From Sphingomonadaceae bacterium (GTDB lineage: Bacteria > Pseudomonadota > Alphaproteobacteria > Sphingomonadales > Sphingomonadaceae), in assembly GCA_947473355.1 (NCBI GenBank), contig CANJCQ010000005.1, positions 1 to 64,000 on the forward strand: a DNA stretch of 64,000 nucleotides, written 5' to 3'. The notes under the pieces are model-generated. The model did no database searches, had not been told where the DNA came from, and worked only from the letters and a program-made list of their open reading frames with translations. Positions 23,374 to 32,023 of this stretch are shown here, piece by piece (within the stretch, counting starts at the first letter, position 1; each line of letters begins with the position of its first letter). Both the position numbers and the translations under genes were made by a program.

Positions 23374-25187
23374 GCCGCAGCACTGTCGGCGTGATCGGCC
23401 ATGTCGATCACGGCAAGACCGCGCTGGTCCGTGCGCTCACCGGGCAGGAAACCGACCGCCTGCCCGAGGAAAAGGCGCGCGGGATTTCCATCGCGCTGGG
23501 CTTTGCGCATCTCGATGAGGCAGTCGACCTGATCGACATGCCGGGCCACGAACGCTTCGTGCGCACGATGATTTCGGGCGCCACCGGCATCGATGCTGTC
23601 CTGCTGGTGGTCGCGGCCAATGAAGGCGTGCAGCCGCAGACGGTCGAGCATGTCGAGATTGCCGGGCTGCTGGGGATTGGCCGCGCGCTGGTGGCAGTGA
23701 GCAAGTGCGATCTGGTGGAGCCGGGGGTGGCGGAACTGGTTGCGGCGGAGGCCTTGGAACTGCTTGAGCGCAGCGGGTTAGCTCCCCTCCCGCAAGCGGG
23801 AGGGGTTGGGGGTGGGCCAGCGATGATGGTTGCCCACTCACCCACCCCTAGCCCCTCCCGCAAGCGGGAGGGGAATTGCGGCGCAATCCTGACATCGGCA
23901 GTTTCCAATCAAGGCATCGCCGAACTCCGCCAAGCCCTCCGCGCCCTTGCCGAGCACCAGCACTCTCGCCCTGCCGATGGTTCCACCTGGCTCCCCATCG
24001 ACCGCGCTTTCGCGATCCCCGGCCATGGCCCTGTCGTCACCGGCACCTTGCGCGGGGCGCCGCTCAGCCCCGGCGATGCGCTCGAACTGCTGCCTTCGCG
24101 CCGCAAAGTCCGGGTCCGTGCCTTGCAGGTGCATGGCGCAGCGATCATGTCTGCCCAGCCCGGCCAGCGGGTCGCGGCCAACCTGCGCGGGGTGGAGCTG
24201 GGCCAGCTGGCGCGCGGCATGGCGCTGGCTGCGGCAGGTGCACTGGAGGCGGCGGATTGGCTGACCCTGGCCCTGCGCTCAGTCCCCGAATCGCCCGCGC
24301 TCAAGAACGGCGCGCGGATGCGGGCGCTGTTTGGCACGCAGGAGGCCGAGGCGCGGCTGCGGCTGCTGGATCGGGATGTGCTGGAGCCGGGCGAGGCATG
24401 CTTTGCCCAGTTGCGGCTGGCCTCACCAGCAGCCATTCCGGCGGGGGAACATGTCATTCTGCGCCGCGCTTCGCCTGCACTGACTTTGGCGGGTGGGCGC
24501 GTGCTGGAACTCGAAGCGCACCGGCTGCGGCGGCATGATGGCGCGGTGCTCGACTGGCTTGAGCTGCTGCGCGATGGCTCACCCGAAGAAGTGATTGCCG
24601 CCGAAGTGACGCGCGCGGGAGAAGTTGGAACCACTGTCCAGCACCTCGCGCGGCTGACCGCGCTGGCGCCTGCCCGCGTCGAGGAACTGCTGCAAGTCCT
24701 GCCGGTCGAAGTCAACCGCGCAGGTGCTGTGGTGAGGCAGGAGGCGGCGCAGAGCCGCAGGCGCCTTACCCTGCGCCCCGATCCCGAACGTGCCCGCGCC
24801 GATGCGGAGCGCGCAACCGAGATCGCCGACTTGCTGCAGCCAGCCGGGCTGACCCCGCCGCTGCCCAAGGTACTCATCATCGATGCCAGTTCGCACCGCG
24901 CGGTCGAAATGCTGCTGCGTGACGGGACGCTGATCCGCGCCGTGGACCGCGATAAAGGCAAGGAGTTGCTGTTCCACCGCGATGCGATTGCAGCGGCGCG
25001 GCAGTTGTTGTCGCCCTTGCTTGGGGCGAAAGACGATGGGGGCATACTGGTCAGCGAGATATGCTCCGCGCTGGGGATCAGCCGCAAGTTCTGTATGCCG
25101 TTGCTCGATCATCTCGACACGGTGCGGTTTACCAGACGGGTGGGGGATCGGCGGGTGGCGGGGCAGGCAATGCGCGAGGATAGTTGA
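23370..25187 (+). CDS. selB: Selenocysteine-specific translation elongation factor SelB (with internal REP-encoded insert)
   Basis: [50 protein letters not shown]; 4-bp overlap with selA; C-terminal winged-helix region. Confidence 0.95.
   Translation: MSRSTVGVIGHVDHGKTALVRALTGQETDRLPEEKARGISIALGFAHLDEAVDLIDMPGHERFVRTMISGATGIDAVLLVVAANEGVQPQTVEHVEIAGLLGIGRALVAVSKCDLVEPGVAELVAAEALELLERSGLAPLPQAGGVGGGPAMMVAHSPTPSPSRKREGNCGAILTSAVSNQGIAELRQALRALAEHQHSRPADGSTWLPIDRAFAIPGHGPVVTGTLRGAPLSPGDALELLPSRRKVRVRALQVHGAAIMSAQPGQRVAANLRGVELGQLARGMALAAAGALEAADWLTLALRSVPESPALKNGARMRALFGTQEAEARLRLLDRDVLEPGEACFAQLRLASPAAIPAGEHVILRRASPALTLAGGRVLELEAHRLRRHDGAVLDWLELLRDGSPEEVIAAEVTRAGEVGTTVQHLARLTALAPARVEELLQVLPVEVNRAGAVVRQEAAQSRRRLTLRPDPERARADAERATEIADLLQPAGLTPPLPKVLIIDASSHRAVEMLLRDGTLIRAVDRDKGKELLFHRDAIAAARQLLSPLLGAKDDGGILVSEICSALGISRKFCMPLLDHLDTVRFTRRVGDRRVAGQAMREDS
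23784..23873. repeat. REP/BIME inside selB: two identical 22-nt palindromes CCCCTCCCGCAAGCGGGAGGGG
   Basis: Perfect copies at 23784-23805 and 23852-23873, flanked by inverted TTGGGGGTGGG / CCCACCCCTAG. Confidence 0.95.
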
Positions 25188-25242
25188 CCATTCATCCCCG
25201 CCCATTCAGGGGAGGGGTAATAATAGGTTCGGGAGTTTATGC

Positions 25243-26154
25243 GTGGCCAGACCACTCAAGAATTTGTGCGAAGTCGCGGTAATCGGCGGTGGCCTTGCTG
25301 GCCTCTCCGCTGCCCGCCATGCGGCTCGCCTCGGGCGCCTGGTGACTTTGTTCGAAAGCAGCGGCATCTATGGCGGGCAGCTGGCGACAGTCGATCATGT
25401 CGACGGCCTGCCGGTGCCGGGCGCGTTCTCCGGGCAGGATCTGGCGATTGATCTGCTGGAGCAATGCCGCAAGGTCGGGGTGCAGGTGATCGAGGCGCAG
25501 ATTGACAAGCTCGATGCGGGCGAGCGGCTGGTTCTGACAGACTGGGAAGGGCAGGCCCATACACCTGAAGCGGTGATCGTCGCCTCGGGCGCGACCTTGC
25601 GCAAGCTGGGTGTGCCGGGCGAGGAGCAGTTCACGGGTCGCGGTGTGTCGCGCTGCGCCAGTTGCGACGGCGGGTTTTATCGCGACATGGATGTGGTCGT
25701 GGTCGGCGGCGGCGATGCGGCGGTGCATGAGGCGCTGGTGCTGGCGCGGATGTCGCGCATTGTGATCATGGTCTGCCGCAGCCCGCTCAAGGCTAGCCGG
25801 GAATACATCAACCGACTCGACGCACGCGAGAATGTGCGCTTTGTCTGGGACAGCGAAGTGGTGGAAGTGCTCGGTGAAATGAAGGTTTCAGGGGTGCGGC
25901 TTCACAATGTTGTCAGCGGGGCAGAAAGCGAGATTGCGGCGTCGGGCGTTTTCCCGTTCATCGGTGTCGAGCCCAACACCATGTTCCTGCCCGCCGCCAT
26001 GCGCGAGGCCAGCGGCCATATGGTGAGCAGGGATCCGCGCATCATCGCTGTCGGCGCGGTTCGCGCGGATTATGGTGGCATGGCGGTGCAGGCGATGGCA
26101 GAAGGAGTCGATGCGGCGCAGGCCGCACACATGATGCTGAGAAATGGAGCGTAA
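25243..26154 (+). CDS. Thioredoxin-reductase-like FAD/NAD(P)-dependent oxidoreductase (CASC redox centre)
   Basis: VIGGGLAGLSAARHAARLG, YGGQLATVDHVDGLPV, SRCASCDGGFYRDMDVVVVGGGDAAVHEAL; GTG start with gggag SD. Confidence 0.88.
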   Translation: MARPLKNLCEVAVIGGGLAGLSAARHAARLGRLVTLFESSGIYGGQLATVDHVDGLPVPGAFSGQDLAIDLLEQCRKVGVQVIEAQIDKLDAGERLVLTDWEGQAHTPEAVIVASGATLRKLGVPGEEQFTGRGVSRCASCDGGFYRDMDVVVVGGGDAAVHEALVLARMSRIVIMVCRSPLKASREYINRLDARENVRFVWDSEVVEVLGEMKVSGVRLHNVVSGAESEIAASGVFPFIGVEPNTMFLPAAMREASGHMVSRDPRIIAVGAVRADYGGMAVQAMAEGVDAAQAAHMMLRNGA

Positions 26155-26155
26155 C

Positions 26156-27883
26156 ATGGCGGAGAAAAGCGGCGACTATGCCGTCGTCTGGCCGAGCGGC
26201 GAACGCCGCCTCAAAGTGCGTCCCCTGGCGCGCCGGCTCGATACGCTGAACGGCAAGAAAGTTGCGCAGCTGTGGGACTATCTGTTCGCAGGCGACGAGG
26301 TATTCTCTGCGCTCGAAGCCGAGATGGCCAAGGCTTATCCGCAAATCGAATGGGTATCATGGCGCGAATTCGGCTCGACCCACGGGGTCAACGAGAAGGA
26401 AGTTCTCGCCTCACTGCCGCAGCGCTTCAGGGAAATGGGAGTTGATGCAGCCATAAGCTGCATGGCCTGTTGAGGCTCCTGTACGCCCGCCGTGCTGCGG
26501 GCTGCGGAAATTTGCGAAAGAGCCGGGTTCCCGACCTCGTCGCTGGTCTGCGAGGGTTTCCTGGGCCAGGCGGCGGCGACTTCGGTTGGCCTCGGCATGC
26601 CAAACTTGCCGGTGGCGACCATTGTCGGCCATCCCGGCGCGCAGAATAACGAGGAAATCCGCAGGTTCGCCGCCGAGGTGACCGCGCGCGAAGTAATCGA
26701 GAACCTGACGGTCCAGCCCGACGAGATCGTCTTCGGCGAAGAGCCGGGCGAGCGCGACATCGTCTTTACCGGCAGCTTCGAGGATGTGAACGAGTTCTTC
26801 CTCGAAAAGGAATGGAGCGACGGCCTGCCGATTGTCCCGCCGACGCTGGAGAAGATCGAGAAGTTCCTGAGCTTCACTCCCCGCAAGGCCGATGAGTGCC
26901 TTGGCATCGCCTTGCCCGCCAGCCGCGCGGTAACGATCTGGGCGGTGGCGGTCAATGGCGTGATGGCGGGTTGCCGCCCTGAATACATGCCGGTGCTGGT
27001 TGCGCTTGCCGAGGCGATGTGCGATCCGGTCTATGGCGTCCAGCACAGTGGTAACACGCCGGGCGCCGAAACGCTGATCATCCTGAATGGGCCGATCATC
27101 AAGGACCTGAAATTCAACTACACGCAAGGCGTGCTGCGCGATGGCTTCCAGCCGAACACCAGCGTGGGCCGGTTCTGGCGATTGGCCTTGCGCAACATGG
27201 CAGGCTTCCTGCTGCACAAGACAGACAAGGGCACTTTCGGCAACACCTTCCGCGTCGTGCTCGCTGAAAACGAGGATGCGCTGGCGGCGATCGGCTGGCC
27301 GTCAAATGCCGAGGACATGGGCTTCAGGACCGGCGACAACACCGTCACCATCACACGCCTCACCGGCGGCGATGTCATGCCTTCGGTGACGGGTTCAACG
27401 CCGGAACGGATGATGCCCTATATTGCCGACGGCGTCGCCAAGGAGACCGGCTGGGAAATCGCTTTCACCACCGGCGGGCTGACCCACGGCACCTTGCGGC
27501 CGGTGCTGGTGCTCAGCCCGATCCTCGCCGAGACCATCGCCAAAGCCGGGTGGAGCAAGCTCGACGTCAAGCAATACCTTTATGACCATGCCCGGATGCC
27601 GGCCTGGCGGGTAGAAGAGTTTGCCGAGAAGTGGACCGAGTTCAAGATCGTCTCGCTGCAGCATCAGTATAATATCGGAAATCTTTCCAAGGACTTCGCC
27701 GAGTCCGATGATCCGAACCGTATGGTGCCGATTGTGGTTGATCCGCGCGATTTCATGGTGCTGGTCTCGGGCGATCCGCTGCGCACCAATGCACAGGCCT
27801 TCGCGCACAACGGCTATCTCGGTTTCCCGGTGGCGAAGCAGATCGCGCTGCCCGAGGATTGGGACAAGCGGGTGGGTAAATAG
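26156..27883 (+). CDS. UGSC-family selenoprotein, read through in-frame TGA at 26471-26473 (Sec)
   Basis: ORFs 26144..26473 and 26492..27883 share one frame. The codons between them read TGC ATG GCC TGT TGA GGC TCC TGT = C M A C U G S C, with continuous protein-like sequence on both sides and sel genes immediately upstream. Confidence 0.9.
26485..26502 (+). promoter_or_regulatory. Candidate bacterial SECIS hairpin
   Basis: GCCCGC-cgtgct-GCGGGC, a perfect 6-bp stem with 6-nt loop containing GU, 11 nt after the TGA. Confidence 0.65.
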
Positions 27884-27907
27884 CGACATTGTCCTAAATC
27901 AATTTGC

Positions 27908-27936
27908 TTGACTTGTATAACCATATAGGTTACATG
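27908..27936 (+). promoter_or_regulatory. Putative regulated promoter: TTGACT-N17-TACATG with palindromic operator AACC-ATATA-GGTT in the spacer
   Basis: TGTATAACCATATAGGTTACA (27914-27934) lies between -35-like 27908-27913 and -10-like 27931-27936. Confidence 0.45.
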
Positions 27937-28453
27937 CCGCGTGCTTTCCTTCGGGAGAGTAGCAGGACCGGGACAGGGCTAGGCCAGCCCTTGACCTGTC
28001 CTTTGCCTCTTTGACCCGCTCATCCTGAGCGTGCCGAAGGGGCAGCGCGGTCGGCGTAGTGGGCGCGTGCAGGCGGGGCGGTTACGCTCAAGCGGCATGC
28101 CCACCCAGAGCGTCGCAGCGGCAGACCGGATGGTGCGATTACCGCGGCCTTGCTCGCCCAACCGTCCTCCGCCAGTGGCGCGGGGCGGCTACCGGGTCTG
28201 GAACCGGGAAAACACTGTTGGCGCGGCATTGTCAGCCGCGCGGGTGCAGATGCGGCCATGCGAGCCTGCCGCGCTGCCCTGGCCGGTCGCCGAAAGGTCA
28301 AGCCGAAGGTGCAGCGGAAAGACGCCCCGGCCATTCGCGAAATCCTCCGCCCGCCCCCAGCGCGTGCCGCCTACAGGCCCACGCCGACCGCGCGGTCCTG
28401 TTCATTTCACAAGGCATTACAGTCCGGCTCGCCGCCGGATATTTTTGTATGGA

Positions 28454-29209
28454 TTAGAGCGTATAGCCGCCGTCGCTCGACAGCACGGTCCCGGTGATAT
28501 TCTCCGCCTCGTCCGACAGCAGCCAGACGATCTGGCGGGCCATGACCTGGGCACTGGTGAAGCCGCCGTCCGTCGGTAATTGCTCGGCCATGGCCGCCAG
28601 CGCGGCTTCCCGGCTGCCTAACTTTGCTTCCAGCGCCTTGAACTGATCAGTCTTGGTCCAGATCGGAGTTTCGACCCGGCCTGGGGCGACGGCGTTGACG
28701 CGGATGTTATCGGCAAGATGTTCAGCCGCGGCCACTTTCGCGAGATGGATGACGCCTGCCTTGCTTGTGCCATAGGCGGCAGTCATGGCCACTGGCCTGA
28801 CCCCCACCGCCGAGCTGGTCAGCACCACGCTGCCTTTGCCTTGGGGCTTGATCAGCCGCAGCGACGTGCGCAGCGCGAGAAAGGCTCCGTCGAGATTGAT
28901 CGACAGGATCCGCCGCCATTCGGCAAATTCGAGCTCAGTCAGTGCCCCGCCATTGGCGACCCCGGCATTGACCAGCGCATGATCGAGCCGGGGCACTTCC
29001 GCCTCGATCCGTTCCCACAGCGCTGGATCGGCGACGTCGCCCGCGAAATAACGGGTGGGGCATGGAAAGGCGAGTGCCGCCAATCCGGCTGCGTCGATAT
29101 CGACCAGCACCAGCTCGGCGATCCCCTGTGCTGCAAGCTGGCTTGCGACTTCGGCGCCGATGCCTGAGGCAGCGCCGGTGATCAGCGCGGTGTGTCCGGC
29201 GAAAGTCAT
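28454..29209 (-). CDS. SDR family oxidoreductase
   Basis: ALITGAASGIGAEVASQLA, YGTSKAGVIHLAK, C-terminal TGTVLSSDGGYTL. Confidence 0.88.
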   Translation of the reverse strand: MTFAGHTALITGAASGIGAEVASQLAAQGIAELVLVDIDAAGLAALAFPCPTRYFAGDVADPALWERIEAEVPRLDHALVNAGVANGGALTELEFAEWRRILSINLDGAFLALRTSLRLIKPQGKGSVVLTSSAVGVRPVAMTAAYGTSKAGVIHLAKVAAAEHLADNIRVNAVAPGRVETPIWTKTDQFKALEAKLGSREAALAAMAEQLPTDGGFTSAQVMARQIVWLLSDEAENITGTVLSSDGGYTL

Positions 29210-29210
29210 G

Positions 29211-29600
29211 TCAGGCAGCTCCGCCGCCGGCGAGACCGGCCGTGTCGAAATAGTCGCGCCAGCCGGTCAGTTTCCCGTCCGCAACTTCGAAAGTGCCCAT
29301 AACTGCCAGCGACATGACCACTGTCCCATCGGTGGTACACAGATGATCGATGCGCTCGGTCAGCACCTTGTTTGCCACTTCGGCCATGGCCAGCATATCG
29401 ACCCGCAGCACGCCTGCGCCGGTGCTGGCCTCGAAACCCTGGATGAAGGCCAGGGTTTCATCCACGCCGGTCGTGTCGGACATGCCGACGTTGAGGTAGC
29501 GGGTGGTCGGGGTGAAGAAGGCGCGCACGCCTTCGCTGAAGCCGCCTGGCTGTTCGAGCATGGCGAGGAAAGCCATGACTGTTTCGGTGGGGGTCGTCAT
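29211..29600 (-). CDS. SnoaL/limonene-epoxide-hydrolase-like NTF2-fold protein
   Basis: ~129 aa; LTERIDHLCTTDGTVVMSLAVMGTFEVADGKLTGWRDYFD. Confidence 0.7.
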   Translation of the reverse strand: MTTPTETVMAFLAMLEQPGGFSEGVRAFFTPTTRYLNVGMSDTTGVDETLAFIQGFEASTGAGVLRVDMLAMAEVANKVLTERIDHLCTTDGTVVMSLAVMGTFEVADGKLTGWRDYFDTAGLAGGGAA

Positions 29601-29609
29601 ATGTGCTCC

Positions 29610-30065
29610 TTATGCGGCTTCGACAAACAGGCGAGTGATGCGGGTGGTCTTGATCTTCCAGCCATCAGCCTCGCGGGCATAGGTCTCGTAGTAATAGCCA
29701 TAGCCGGTAAAGCGGCTGTATTGCATGCCAGCTGGATAGAAGAACCGGTCTGTGAAGGTCCAGATCGCCTCGGCAGTGTCTGGCCCGGTCACGTCGATTT
29801 CCGCCTGATGGCCCTGATGCGAAGTGACATAGCCTGCCAGCGCCTGCGCCTGCCAGCTGTCGCGCCCGGTCATCACGATGTTCATCTGCGGCAGGAAGTC
29901 GGTGCCGCTGGTGGGATCAGTGCAGCAGCCGCGAAAATCGAGCACGCAATCTGCGGCGAGGATCGAGCGGACCAAGGCCGCGTCGCCCTGATCGACCCCG
30001 CGCCAGTACTTGGCCTTGATGTTCCGGATAGCTTCGATCGCGGCGAGCCGTTCGGTTTCGGTCAT
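29610..30065 (-). CDS. SnoaL-like NTF2-fold protein
   Basis: AIEAIRNIKAKYWRGVDQGDAALVRSILAADCVLDF; YYYETYAREADGWKIKTTRITRL. Confidence 0.75.
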   Translation of the reverse strand: MTETERLAAIEAIRNIKAKYWRGVDQGDAALVRSILAADCVLDFRGCCTDPTSGTDFLPQMNIVMTGRDSWQAQALAGYVTSHQGHQAEIDVTGPDTAEAIWTFTDRFFYPAGMQYSRFTGYGYYYETYAREADGWKIKTTRITRLFVEAA

Positions 30066-30120
30066 GCATGCTCTCCCGTTTTGCGGGAGGCTAGCAGGTT
30101 GAGGATAGGGGGTTAAGGGG

Positions 30121-30287
30121 TTTCGCGCAGAGGCGCAGAGATAGCAGAGGGCGCAAAGAGAATTCGCTTGCGGCGGAGCCGCGCTCAATCCTCCGCATGT
30201 ATTCAATTCGGCAAATGGAATGTAAAAGACCTTCGGCCAGGCAATACTTCTCTGCGGACTTTGCTATCTCTGCGCCTCTGCGCGAAA
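30121..30287. repeat. Long inverted repeat with 25-bp perfect arms (TTTCGCGCAGAGGCGCAGAGATAGC)
   Basis: Left arm 30121-30145, right arm 30263-30287. Confidence 0.9.
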
Positions 30288-30294
30288 TCAAACC

Positions 30295-31719
30295 TCAGCC
30301 CGCCTCGCCAATCCCCAGCTCGCCCAGCTTGCGGTAGAGCGTCGAGCGCCCGATCCCCAGCCGCCGCGCGACTTCGGTCATGCGGCCGCGATAGTGGCCG
30401 ATGGCAAGGCGGATGACGTCGGCTTCGATATCTTCGAGCGGGCGCAGGTTGCCGTCTGGGGTGTAGAGCATGACGCCGACGCCTTCCTGTGCCATGGCCA
30501 GCACCGGCGCATCGGGGCCGCCAAGCATGTTGGAAAGCTGCGGAAAGTCGCTCGAAGTCAGCGCATCGCCGTCGCAGAAAACGGCAGCGCGAAACAGCAC
30601 AGCCTGCAGCTGGCGGACATTGCCGGGCCAGTCATAGGCGGCGAGCAGCGACAGCGCGCTGTCGGTGATGCCGAGCGGCCTCAGCCCCGGCTGCTCACCA
30701 ATGCGAGCGAGGAAATGGCGGGCGAGCGCGGAAATATCACCCGGCCGCTCGCGCAGCGGCGGCACTATCACCGTGACGTGCGAAATGGCCTCGTGCAGTT
30801 CAGGCAGGAAATGCCCGACCGCGACCAGTTCCCCCAACGGCAGGTTGCTGGCGGCGATCACGCGGGTATCGATTTTGAAGCTGTGCCGCGCACCGATCGG
30901 GCGAACGTCACCGCGCAGCAGCGATTCGGCGAGCCGCTCCTGCACAGCCATCGGCAGGCAGTCGATCTCGTCGATCGCCAGTGTGCCGCCATCGCAATGC
31001 TGCAGCGCGCCGATCTGGCGATCGAAAGCGCCGGGGAAAGCGCCTTTTTCATGCCCGAACAGCATTGATTCGATCGAATTGGCCGGGGTTGAACTGGCAT
31101 TGATGATGCGCATCGGGCCTTTCGAGCGCGGGCTGGCGGCGTGGATGGCGCGGACCAGCATTTCCTTGCCGCTGCCGCTTTCGCCTTCGATCAGCACCGG
31201 CGAATGGCTGCGCGCGGCCTTGGCGGCAATCGCAAGGGCAGTGCGGAAGGTTGGCGCGGCGCCGATCATCGATTCGAAATCAGGGCTGGACGAGAACTTC
31301 TCGGTCAGCGGAGCCAGCTCGTCCTGCGGGGTTTCGCGGGTGGTCGCGGCGCGCAGGGCCTGCATCAGCCGGTCAGGGGCGACGGGCTTCACCAGATAAT
31401 CAGTCGCGCCTGCGCGCATCGCCTCGACGGCCAGCAGCGGCGAGGCGCTGGTGGTCAGCATCAGGATCGGCAAAGCCGGGCGGCGAGACTTGAGTTCGGC
31501 GATCAGCGTGCTGGCATCATCGCCGGGCACCCATTGGTCGAGAATGATGGCGTTAATCTGCATGCCTTGCCGCGTGCCCAGCATGGCAATGGCTGTTTCG
31601 GAATCAGCTGCGACAAGTGTGCGCCAGCCCTCGCGCGCGGCGAGCGCCGTGATCAGCCGGCACTGGGCCGGCTCATCATCAATCAGCATGAGCAGTCGCT
31701 GCTCGAACTCAGCCATCAT
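30295..31719 (-). CDS. NtrC-family response regulator: REC + AAA+ sigma54-activator-like + Fis HTH, with variant GAFPGA
   Basis: LLMLIDDEPAQ, IILDQW, GESGSGKEML, LFGHEKGAFPGA, RLGIGRSTLYRKL. Confidence 0.9.
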   Translation of the reverse strand: MMAEFEQRLLMLIDDEPAQCRLITALAAREGWRTLVAADSETAIAMLGTRQGMQINAIILDQWVPGDDASTLIAELKSRRPALPILMLTTSASPLLAVEAMRAGATDYLVKPVAPDRLMQALRAATTRETPQDELAPLTEKFSSSPDFESMIGAAPTFRTALAIAAKAARSHSPVLIEGESGSGKEMLVRAIHAASPRSKGPMRIINASSTPANSIESMLFGHEKGAFPGAFDRQIGALQHCDGGTLAIDEIDCLPMAVQERLAESLLRGDVRPIGARHSFKIDTRVIAASNLPLGELVAVGHFLPELHEAISHVTVIVPPLRERPGDISALARHFLARIGEQPGLRPLGITDSALSLLAAYDWPGNVRQLQAVLFRAAVFCDGDALTSSDFPQLSNMLGGPDAPVLAMAQEGVGVMLYTPDGNLRPLEDIEADVIRLAIGHYRGRMTEVARRLGIGRSTLYRKLGELGIGEAG

Positions 31720-31900
31720 GTCCCCGTTTTCGCCGAGACGTGCTGTCTGGCGAGCCACCTGCCATAGTCGGGTTGAGTAAAGAGCCGATTAAGCTTGCTC
31801 ATTTGCGTTCAAAAATGCCGCCACACCCCTTGAGCGCCAAGGCCGGGCAGGTTAGATGCTGAGGTCCAAAACCAGGATCACTCCCCAAGGACGATGCAGC

Positions 31901-32023
31901 ATGGCCTCTGGCAATGATATCAAGGCAGCGGAAGCTACCTATTCCGGATTTATCAACCTGTTCAAATACGGCATGATCGGCGTGGCGATTGTCGCGATCA
32001 TTGTTATCTCGCTGATTGCCTGA
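31901..32023 (+). CDS. aa3-type cytochrome c oxidase subunit IV family small membrane protein (40 aa)
   Basis: MASGNDIKAAEATYSGFINLFKYGMIGVAIVAIIVISLIA, immediately upstream of pntAA; absent from the supplied ORF track because of its size. Confidence 0.8.
   Translation: MASGNDIKAAEATYSGFINLFKYGMIGVAIVAIIVISLIA

Noticed and set aside
23784-23873. Possible CRISPR-like repeats
   Set aside because: Only two palindromic units in inverted orientation inside a CDS; this is a REP/BIME, not a direct-repeat array. No CRISPR array or cas gene seen in the window.
26144-26473. Stand-alone 109-aa ORF ending at TGA 26473, and separate GTG-start ORF at 26492
   Set aside because: Same frame, continuous protein-like sequence, UGSC motif and sel genes nearby; treated as one selenoprotein gene.
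28020-28334. 104-aa minus-strand ORF in the empty region
   Set aside because: Arg/Ala/Pro-rich translation without motif or SD; not reported as a gene.
27884-28453. Possible selC (tRNA-Sec) in the sel island
   Set aside because: No TCA anticodon arm, acceptor pairing or TPsiC-like GGTTCGA motif found by eye; a tRNA search with a Sec model is needed elsewhere in the genome.
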